From: Beijerinckiaceae bacterium
GTDB lineage: Bacteria > Pseudomonadota > Alphaproteobacteria > Rhizobiales > Beijerinckiaceae
DNA: 6,136 nucleotides
NCBI GenBank assembly: GCA_947458675.1
Contig: CANHAW010000143.1
Coordinates: 1-6,136, forward strand
Direction of reading: 5' to 3'
Shown: positions 1 to 4,617 of the stretch, piece after piece
How the letters are laid out: each line of letters begins with the position of its first letter
Numbering within the stretch: position 1 is the stretch's first letter
Position numbers and translations under genes: made by a program
Notes under the pieces: generated by a model
The model's database searches: none
Seen by the model: the letters and a program-made list of their open reading frames with translations, nothing else
Told to the model about the DNA's origin: nothing

Positions 1-446
1 AGGCGGAGGGGATTTGCGGACTGTCATGGTCCACGATCAAAGCCTCGCGGCCCGATTGGATCGCTGGGCGCAAGCTCAATGTCATTCTGCAAATGAGCAT
101 GACGCGCCTGCCCGACCTTCCCGATGTCCCCAGCGCACTCGACCTCATTACCGACCCGCAACGCAAGCAGGTGCTGGAACTGGTCCTGATCCGGCAGGAA
201 ACCGGGCGGCCCTTCGCCACCCCGCCGGGAACGCCGCCCGACCGCTTTGCCGCCCTGCGTCGGGCCTTCGATGCCACGATGAAAGACGCGGACTTCTTGG
301 CCGATGCCGAGAGAAACCAGATGGAGATCGAGCCGCTGACGGGGGCGGAGATCGACGCTTTGCTGGCCAAAGCCTATGGCTCGCCGCGCAATATTGTGGC
401 TGAGGCCGCTGCTTTGGTCGATCCGCCGGGCGCGAAGAAACCCTGA
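1..446 (+). CDS. Bug/TctC-like tripartite tricarboxylate transporter substrate-binding protein, C-terminal part
   Basis: The reading frame is open from the left edge (first full codon at 3) to TGA at 444-446, giving 147 visible residues; the start lies outside the window. Seen: an entry segment with SWSTIK, a PDLPDVPSALDL stretch, ATPPGTPPDRFAALRRAFDATMKD, then a tail of the form PLTGAEIDALL...YGSPRNIV. The small-residue/PPGTP turn followed by a helix and a 'TMKD..FLADA' helix is typical of the C-terminal lobe of Bug-type periplasmic binding proteins, especially the divergent group common in Bradyrhizobium and relatives. Family members normally run to roughly 320-345 residues, so a little under half is seen. 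Such proteins bind organic acids or related small carboxylates in the periplasm and hand them to TctA/TctB-type permeases, or act as orphan sensors. The ligand cannot be told from this part. The ATG at 93 is internal, because the family-like sequence continues upstream of it. Confidence 0.8.
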   Translation, partial: AEGICGLSWSTIKASRPDWIAGRKLNVILQMSMTRLPDLPDVPSALDLITDPQRKQVLELVLIRQETGRPFATPPGTPPDRFAALRRAFDATMKDADFLADAERNQMEIEPLTGAEIDALLAKAYGSPRNIVAEAAALVDPPGAKKP

Positions 447-454
447 AAAGAAAA

Positions 455-479
455 TGCCCGCCTCACGTAGAGGCGGGCA
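455..479 (-). terminator. Perfect 10-bp hairpin with T-tract on the minus strand
   Basis: TGCCCGCCTC (455-464) pairs perfectly with GAGGCGGGCA (470-479) around the loop ACGTA. The bases at 447-454 are AAAGAAAA, so a transcript reading leftward on the minus strand would meet the stem and then TTTTCTTT, a classical intrinsic terminator. Read rightward, the stem is followed by AAGTCAAGG, which has no T-tract. It lies 8 bases after the stop of the Bug-like gene and could still end or protect that mRNA, but the stronger orientation is minus, where no gene is visible to its right. Confidence 0.75.
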
Positions 480-667
480 AGTCAAGGGAGGAGTAGCCCT
501 GGGGAGCGACGCCCCTCTGGGGGATGGGCATCGCAGGCTATCCCGCAAAGACATACGTAGTTATTTTCAAGCAGATCACTAGACCCTGCCTGCCCAGTTC
601 AAGAAAATTTGCACAGACCGAGGGCATATTTACGCCTGTATTGGGCACGATGGCGCGATTTCAGGCT

Positions 668-673
668 GATAAT
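668..673 (+). promoter_or_regulatory. Candidate -10 element (GATAAT) upstream of the ferredoxin gene
   Basis: GATAAT differs from the sigma-70 consensus TATAAT by one base and sits in the AT-richer part of the intergenic region. No good -35 is seen at 16-18 bases; TTGGGC (641-646) is 21 bases away, too far. Read on the minus strand, the same place gives TATTAT, so even the direction is unsure. A weak guess only. Confidence 0.2.
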
Positions 674-752
674 ACACCTTTTGGCAAGAAAAAGAGGCAA
701 AAGCCTAGGCTTATTTTCCTTCGTCGCCTTATGAACGAGAATCGGCCCGGTT

Positions 753-770
753 GATCACAGATCTGTGGTC
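753..770. promoter_or_regulatory. 18-bp near-perfect palindrome, candidate operator
   Basis: The sequence GATCACAGATCTGTGGTC has a perfect 12-base core (CACAGATCTGTG, 756-767) and two more matched outer pairs (753/770 and 754/769), with one mismatch at 755/768. It lies about 70 bases upstream of the ferredoxin start, a usual place for a dimeric regulator to bind. The half-sites CACAG...CTGTG are not those of CRP/FNR in spacing or order, and I cannot assign a regulator family. Confidence 0.35.
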
Positions 771-827
771 TTGCGGCGCAGCTTGAGGCAAACTCAGACG
801 GTCGCGTCGGTCTGGCGGCGTGTCGGC

Positions 828-832
828 GGAGG
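828..832 (+). promoter_or_regulatory. Ribosome binding site that sets the ferredoxin start
   Basis: GGAGG stands 5 bases before the ATG at 838. The longer in-frame option, a GTG at 820, would put this site inside the coding region and has no comparable site of its own, so ATG 838 is preferred. Confidence 0.75.
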
Positions 833-837
833 CAAGA

Positions 838-1152
838 ATGGGTTTCGTGCATGTGATCGACCGCGAGGGCCAAAGCCGCAGTCTGGAGGCGGTCGAGGGC
901 TGGCGCCTCATGGAAATCCTGCGGGATTATCGGGTCGGCATTGAGGGGGTCTGTGGCGGCGCCTGCGATTGCGCCACCTGCCACGTCGTCATTGCGCCCG
1001 AATGGGCTGGAAAACTCTTTCCCCCGCGCGACGATGAAAACGACAAGCTGGATGAATTGCCCTTGATCGAGCCGACATCCCGCCTCTCCTGCCAGATCAT
1101 CTGGGCTGAAGAACTCGATGGCCTCACTCTCACCCTTCCGCCGGAAACCTGA
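838..1152 (+). CDS. [2Fe-2S] ferredoxin, adrenodoxin/putidaredoxin type
   Basis: A 104-residue soluble electron carrier, the normal size for this family. Cluster ligands follow C-x5-C-x2-C-x36-C: Cys39, Cys45, Cys48 and Cys85, with the signature segment VCGGACDCATCHVVI and the conserved downstream RLSCQI. An acidic patch (RDDENDKLDEL, about 64-74) between the third and fourth ligands is where this family docks to its reductase and partner enzyme. Known role of the family: one-electron transfer from an NAD(P)H-dependent ferredoxin reductase to a cytochrome P450 or ring hydroxylase, or to Fe-S assembly (Isc Fdx). No hsc/isc gene, P450, oxygenase or reductase is in the window, so the partner is unknown; the surroundings favour a catabolic monooxygenase over Fe-S assembly. 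An extra Cys43 sits inside the cluster loop. The start at ATG 838 is chosen from GGAGG at 828-832. TGA is at 1150-1152, followed by a T-run at 1157-1163 without a good stem. Confidence 0.93.
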   Translation: MGFVHVIDREGQSRSLEAVEGWRLMEILRDYRVGIEGVCGGACDCATCHVVIAPEWAGKLFPPRDDENDKLDELPLIEPTSRLSCQIIWAEELDGLTLTLPPET

Positions 1153-1216
1153 GTGATTTTTTTGCCGCGCTGATGCAGATTGCTTCTTGAGGCAGGGCCG
1201 AAGAGCCCAGGCCGAT

Positions 1217-1223
1217 GGGAGGA
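1217..1223 (+). promoter_or_regulatory. Ribosome binding site that sets the start of the ABC binding protein
   Basis: GGGAGGA lies 4 bases before ATG 1228. It rules against the longer in-frame TTG at 1180, whose extra 16 residues would also bury the signal peptide behind a charged, non-signal stretch. Confidence 0.8.
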
Positions 1224-1227
1224 CAGA

Positions 1228-2181
1228 ATGATCAGAGCAGGCACTCTTGCCATTGCCATGGCCACAACAATGGCGGTCGCAACAAGCGCTTTGGCGCAGG
1301 ACCGTCTCAAAGTGGCCGTCGGCCAGCGCGGCGTCTACGAAAACTCGGTCTCGGAACTCGGCCAGGACAAGGGCTTCTTCAAGAAGCATGGCCTGCAGCT
1401 GGAGATTCTCTACACGCAAGGCTCGGGCGAGACACAGCAGGCCGTCATTTCGGGATCTGTCGACATCGGCATTGGTGTCGGCACGCATTCGGTGATGGGC
1501 GCTTTCCAGAAAGGCGCGCCGATCCGCGCCATCGGCTCGACCATCACGGGCGCTTATGAATTCTGGTATGTGCGCGCGGATTCGCCGATCAAGACTTTCA
1601 AAGATGCGAGCGACAAGACGGTTGCCTTTTCCACCACCGGCTCCTCGACCATGATGATGGTCGCCGCCATGCAGAAGCAATATGGCGTCAAGGTAAAGCC
1701 GACTGCCACAGGCAGCCCGACCTCAACCTACACGCAGCTGATGAGCGGCCAGATCGATGTCGGCTGGTCTGCGCCCCCGCTTGCCTATCAGGCCGTGATG
1801 GATGGCCGCACGCGCCTGCTGGTGCCCGGCCGCGATATTGAGGCCTTCCGCAACCAGTCGATCCGCATCATTGCCGCCAATGCCAATGATCTGACCAAGC
1901 GCAACGATGTCTATGCGCGTTATCTCGCCGCCTATCGCGAGACAATCGACTGGATGTATTCGGATCCGACCTCCATCGACGCCTATGCCAAATGGGCCGA
2001 AGTGACGCCAGAACTTGCCCGCAAAGTGCGCGCCGACTTCCTGCCGAAGGAAATCGTCAATCCAGATCGGATCGATGGTCTCGATGCCATGATGGAAGAT
2101 GCAGTCGCCTACAAGCTTCTCACTGCGCCGCTGACAAAAGAGCAATTGGCCGTCTTGTTCCAGCGACCGGTGAAGAAGTAA
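1228..2181 (+). CDS. ABC transporter substrate-binding protein, NMT1/SsuA/TauA-like
   Basis: A 317-residue exported protein. The N-terminus is a clear Sec signal peptide: basic MIRAG, a hydrophobic Ala/Met/Val core, and an ALA|QD signal peptidase I site after residue 23. There is no lipobox Cys, so the mature protein should be free in the periplasm. The mature part has the usual type II binding-protein layout: LKVAVGQ first strand (27-33), a 'DKGFFKKHGLQLEI' segment (47-60) typical of NMT1/NitT/TauT-class proteins, SGSVDIGIG (75-83), a hinge/second lobe with TVAFSTTGSS (131-140), YTQLMSGQIDVGW (168-180), and a long helical C-terminus. Relatives bind sulfonates, taurine, nitrate, thiamine precursors or aromatic acids, and the ligand cannot be read from sequence. 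No ATPase or permease gene is adjacent here: upstream is the ferredoxin, 75 bases away and possibly co-transcribed, and downstream is a convergent MFS gene. It is either an orphan binding protein or its transporter lies elsewhere. Confidence 0.9.
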   Translation: MIRAGTLAIAMATTMAVATSALAQDRLKVAVGQRGVYENSVSELGQDKGFFKKHGLQLEILYTQGSGETQQAVISGSVDIGIGVGTHSVMGAFQKGAPIRAIGSTITGAYEFWYVRADSPIKTFKDASDKTVAFSTTGSSTMMMVAAMQKQYGVKVKPTATGSPTSTYTQLMSGQIDVGWSAPPLAYQAVMDGRTRLLVPGRDIEAFRNQSIRIIAANANDLTKRNDVYARYLAAYRETIDWMYSDPTSIDAYAKWAEVTPELARKVRADFLPKEIVNPDRIDGLDAMMEDAVAYKLLTAPLTKEQLAVLFQRPVKK

Positions 2182-2249
2182 AGCGACCCAAAAACAAAGA
2201 AGCAATCAGGAGCCGCATACGCTCCGGATCGCTTCGCATGGCCTTTATG

Positions 2250-2278
2250 AGAAGAGGCGTCAGGCTTTCGCCTCTTCT
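2250..2278. terminator. Hairpin between convergent genes, overlapping the MFS stop
   Basis: AGAAGAGGCG (2250-2259) pairs perfectly with CGCCTCTTCT (2269-2278) around a 9-base loop, TCAGGCTTT. The stop codon and last codons of the minus-strand MFS gene (from 2260) lie in the loop and right arm. Rightward it ends in TTCTTTCG, and leftward the stem is followed by CATAAAGG, so neither side has a strong T-run. It probably serves the ABC binding-protein gene first, with weaker action on the MFS transcript. A smaller inverted repeat, GGAGC/GCTCC, is at 2209-2225. Confidence 0.6.
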
Positions 2279-3501
2279 TTCGTCACCGGTGTGAAGAAGA
2301 CGAAGAAATTGGCGATGACAATCGTCGCGGCGAGAAAATAAAACGCCGACATAATGCCAAATGTATCGGCCAGGACGCCCGCACAATAGGGACCGATGGC
2401 CTGACCGGCTGCCTGCATGCCAAACATGATCCCAATCGCCGACCCGCCCATATTGCTGGGCGTTGCATCGAGCAACCACGCCTGCAAAACCGCGCGGATC
2501 GAGAACAGGAAGAAGCCGAGCAAAGCGACCATATAGACGAAAAGCTCCGTGCCGCCGGCAAAGATCATCCCGAGGATCACGACAGCCGTGACACTGAAAC
2601 TCGACATGATGATCTGACGACGACCCATTTTATCGGACAAATGGCCGGCAATGGGAGCAGCAGCAAAACCAGCGCCCTGCATGACGAAAAGCGCCACGCC
2701 GACAGCGGTTGCCGAATAACCCATGTAATTGGCCAGATAGAGCGGCAGAAAGGCCATGAGCGCGCTCATCGTCAGCGCCCTGCAGGATGAACTGAGCGAC
2801 AAAAGCAAAACGGCGCGGCTCTTCAGCAATTCGCCGAAAGCGGCAAAATAAGCGCGGCCCTTGAGCCGCTGCTCACCGGGCTTGGTCGATTCATTCTTCT
2901 TGTCGGCTGTATGGATGCGGCCGAGATAGATCATGATGAGAATGGCCATAACAACGCCGGGCACGACATTCATCACCAGCACTTCGCGCCAGGTGAAAAT
3001 CGTCAGCATCAGACCGATGACGAGAGGGGCGACTGCATCGCCGAAATTGCCGCCCATGCTGTGAAACGACATGACCAGACCCTTGCGGTCCGGGAAGCGC
3101 TTGCCAAGCCAGGGAATGGCAGTGGGGTGCCACAGATTATTGCCGACGCCGATGAGAATGGCGCAGCCCAGGATCACCCAATAAGCGCTGGCATAGCCGA
3201 TGACGACATAGGGCACGCCGATCCAGAACAGCGAGAGCGCCATCAATATGCCTTTGCGGCCCATCGAGTCGACGATCATTCCGCCCGGAATATTGGCAAT
3301 GGCGCCTGCCGCATATTGGATCGCAATGATCGAGCCGATCTGCGTGTAATTGAGACCGAACTCATTCCCGATGAGCGGCAGGATGATGTAGAAAGTCGCC
3401 GGATACCAATGTGTCAGCGCATGACCGATGCAGACAACCCAGACCTCCGTGAAGGATTTGCGGGCGGGCGTCTTGTCTGTCTGTGTATCGACAGCGGTCA
3501 T
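2260..3501 (-). CDS. MFS transporter, fosmidomycin-resistance (Fsr)-like
   Basis: A 413-residue polytopic inner-membrane protein, full length for a 12-helix major facilitator. The two halves are joined by a charged cytoplasmic loop (about 195-220, HTADKKNESTKPGEQRLKGR). The MFS loop motif appears twice: GGMIVDSMGRKG (73-84, between helices 2 and 3) and GHLSDKMGRRQ (286-296, between helices 8 and 9). The segments IGVGNNLWHPTAIPWLG (117-133) and SMGGNFGDAVAPL (148-160) match the layout of the Fsr group (there, a GxG..xFHP box and a GGNFG box), so an Fsr-type drug/metabolite transporter is the best subgroup call; direction and cargo are inferred, not shown. The start at ATG (complement of 3499-3501) is backed by AGGAGG (complement of 3506-3511), 4 bases away. 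It lies 134 bases downstream of the SDR gene on the same strand, and the two may be one transcript. The C-terminus is convergent with the ABC binding-protein gene. Confidence 0.9.
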   Translation of the reverse strand: MTAVDTQTDKTPARKSFTEVWVVCIGHALTHWYPATFYIILPLIGNEFGLNYTQIGSIIAIQYAAGAIANIPGGMIVDSMGRKGILMALSLFWIGVPYVVIGYASAYWVILGCAILIGVGNNLWHPTAIPWLGKRFPDRKGLVMSFHSMGGNFGDAVAPLVIGLMLTIFTWREVLVMNVVPGVVMAILIMIYLGRIHTADKKNESTKPGEQRLKGRAYFAAFGELLKSRAVLLLSLSSSCRALTMSALMAFLPLYLANYMGYSATAVGVALFVMQGAGFAAAPIAGHLSDKMGRRQIIMSSFSVTAVVILGMIFAGGTELFVYMVALLGFFLFSIRAVLQAWLLDATPSNMGGSAIGIMFGMQAAGQAIGPYCAGVLADTFGIMSAFYFLAATIVIANFFVFFTPVTKEEAKA

Positions 3502-3635
3502 TCTTCCTCCTCATGCGCAGAGCGCAGGCTTGCGCCGCCCTCTTTGCGGGGCATTGCAAATTCGCTTTTAGGTCGAAAAAGTCGCTTTGGCCAGACGAGC
3601 CGGGCCATTTGCCCGGCCTCATCCCCCTTCGCACC
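3502..3635 (-). promoter_or_regulatory. 134-base spacer between SDR and MFS genes with two inverted repeats
   Basis: Nearest the SDR stop is GCCGGGC (3599-3605) pairing with GCCCGGC (3611-3617) around a 5-base loop. It has no T-run in the direction of transcription, so it is at best an attenuating or mRNA-stabilising stem. Just before the MFS ribosome binding site, GCGCA occurs at 3515-3519 and 3522-3526, and either copy can pair with TGCGC at 3531-3535. A direct repeat TCGCTTT (3562-3568 and 3582-3588) is spaced by 20 bases. No clear sigma-70 promoter for the MFS gene is seen. Confidence 0.4.
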
Positions 3636-4445
3636 TCAACCGACCATCACTGTCTTGCCTTCCGGCGTCATCCGGCCCTTGAAGGTCACATAGCCGCCAT
3701 CGATCAAAAGATCCGTGCCCGTCACGAAAGATGAATCGGCAGAGGCGAGAAAGGCCGCGCCTGCGGCAATTTCTTCCGGCTCGCCGGGGCGGTTGAGAAG
3801 ATGACGCGGCCCGTTGAGCAAGCGTGCTTTGTCCTTGCCGCCTACGCGCTTGCTCGAACGCTCAGTCAGGATGAAACCCGGCGAGATCGAATTGGCGCGA
3901 ATATGATCGGGCGCATGATCTTGGGCGAGAATCTTCGTCAGGAAAATGAGCGCCGCTTTTGTCGTGCAATAGGGCGCGCGATTTTGCACGCCGATATGGC
4001 CAAGCTGGGACGCAATATTGATGATGCTGCCGCCGCCTGCCTCACGCAGATGCGGCACGGCATATTTGCACATCAGGAAAGCGCCGGTGAGATTGACGGC
4101 CAGCGCCTTGTTCCACAAATCGAGCGTCAATGTTTCCACCGTGCCGTCAGGGATCACGGTGGCAGCGACATTGACGAGCGTGGTGAGCTTGCCAAAGGAC
4201 GAGAGCGCAAAGGCCACGGAGGCCTCGCAGGACGATGGATCGGCCACATCGAGCGCAATGGCGCTGGCCTGCCCACCTGCGGCCATGACGCGGGCCGCGG
4301 TGGCCTCAGCCTTGGCCCCATCGAGATCGCCCAGCACAACGGCCGAGCCCTCAGCCGCCAGACGCAGCGCGATGGCTGTGCCGATTTCCCCTCCCCCGCC
4401 GGTGATCAGTGCGACCTGACCGGCTAGCCTGTTCTGCAGGTTCAT
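3636..4445 (-). CDS. SDR-family NAD(P)-dependent oxidoreductase
   Basis: A 269-residue classical short-chain dehydrogenase/reductase, cytosolic and normally tetrameric. Rossmann start: VALITGGGGEIG (11-22). An acidic residue at the end of the second strand (VVLGDLD, Asp40) suggests NAD(H) preference over NADP(H). DVAD (66-69) contacts the adenine. Catalytic residues: Asn118 (AVNLTG), Ser146 (NIASQLG), Tyr159 and Lys163 (YCTTK). The PGFILTE segment and a terminal FVTGTDLLIDGGY are standard. Two motifs are altered: the second glycine of TGxxxGxG is Glu20, and the usual NNAG is N92-V-A-A. After DGGY there is a short tail, TFKGRMTPEGKTVMVG. The start at ATG (complement of 4443-4445) has GGGAGG (complement of 4453-4458), 7 bases away; the frame runs open further upstream, but that part has no SDR-like sequence. 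The substrate is unknown: an alcohol, sugar or 3-oxo/3-hydroxy acyl compound. The following gene on the same strand is the Fsr-like MFS transporter. Confidence 0.93.
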   Translation of the reverse strand: MNLQNRLAGQVALITGGGGEIGTAIALRLAAEGSAVVLGDLDGAKAEATAARVMAAGGQASAIALDVADPSSCEASVAFALSSFGKLTTLVNVAATVIPDGTVETLTLDLWNKALAVNLTGAFLMCKYAVPHLREAGGGSIINIASQLGHIGVQNRAPYCTTKAALIFLTKILAQDHAPDHIRANSISPGFILTERSSKRVGGKDKARLLNGPRHLLNRPGEPEEIAAGAAFLASADSSFVTGTDLLIDGGYVTFKGRMTPEGKTVMVG

Positions 4446-4617
4446 TTTCTTTCCTCCCGGCATGTTCCGGCCAGCCGATATTAACGCTCCAGGGCGGGAA
4501 GGCGAGGCCGGACGTGACTTTCTCGCTGCCTGAGCGCCTCGGCGGCGCCAATCTGCTTGCACCGGCAGCCGCAATGCGGCACTTCTCAGGACAAGGCCCC
4601 CTGAGAGCGCTCCCAAC
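4446..4617. promoter_or_regulatory. Divergent intergenic region between SDR and DHA3-MFS genes
   Basis: These 172 bases must hold the start signals for both outward-reading genes. On the minus strand, TAATAT (complement of 4478-4483), 33 bases before the SDR start, is a possible -10, though no matching -35 is seen. Close to the MFS start, TCTCAGG (4584-4590) pairs with CCTGAGA (4600-4606) around a 9-base loop; this could be an operator or a leader stem. The remainder is GC-rich with no further clear signal. Confidence 0.4.

Larger units (their letters stand above)
447..837. other. Gene-free stretch of about 390 bases: structured leader/intergenic region
   Basis: No convincing coding sequence is present on either strand. 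From left to right it contains: the hairpin at 455-479; an unused Shine-Dalgarno-like GGGAGGAG at 486-493; a GC-rich segment at 496-529 with mutually exclusive pairings (GGGG 501-504 with CCCC 512-515, CCCC 512-515 with GGGG 519-522, GCCC 496-499 with GGGC 526-529); an AT-richer segment from about 545 to 730; an imperfect direct repeat TTTCARGCWGAT (565-576 and 659-670); and palindromes at 701-712 and 753-770. The most likely role is to carry the promoter and regulatory sites of the ferredoxin gene. A small RNA is possible but unproven. Confidence 0.5.

Noticed and set aside
93..446. A 117-residue hypothetical gene starting at ATG 93
   Set aside because: The same frame is open to the left edge, and the upstream residues (SWSTIK...PDWIAGRKLNVILQ) continue the binding-protein sequence, so 93 is an internal methionine.
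24..554. Minus-strand open frame of 176 codons
   Set aside because: It is antisense to the Bug-like gene and the GC-rich hairpin region, rich in Arg/Pro/Gly, with no domain-like pattern; typical of a shadow frame.
640..657. Sigma-54-like GG-N10-GC spacing (TGGGCACGATGGCGC)
   Set aside because: Only the minimal GG/GC spacing fits; the TTGC part of the -12 element is absent, and such matches are frequent in GC-rich DNA.
524..754. Plus-strand frame of 76 codons in the intergenic region
   Set aside because: It has no ribosome binding site, no recognisable motif and a composition like random translation of AT-richer DNA.
1136..1163. Terminator after the ferredoxin (TTCC-GCC-GGAA near a T-run)
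   Set aside because: The stem is only 4 bp and about 10 bases away from the T-run, too weak to call; co-transcription with the next gene remains open.
1195..1208. GGGC/GCCC hairpin in the ferredoxin-binding protein spacer
   Set aside because: A 4-bp stem is expected by chance in this composition and shows no other support.
661..1680. Minus-strand open frame of 339 codons across the ferredoxin and ABC binding-protein genes
   Set aside because: Both sense-strand genes have clear family motifs and ribosome sites; the antisense frame is His/Arg/Ala-rich without motif order.
2911..3693. Plus-strand open frame of 260 codons opposite the Fsr-like MFS gene
   Set aside because: Its Asp/His/Asn-rich composition is what antisense translation of hydrophobic membrane codons gives; no start signal or motif.
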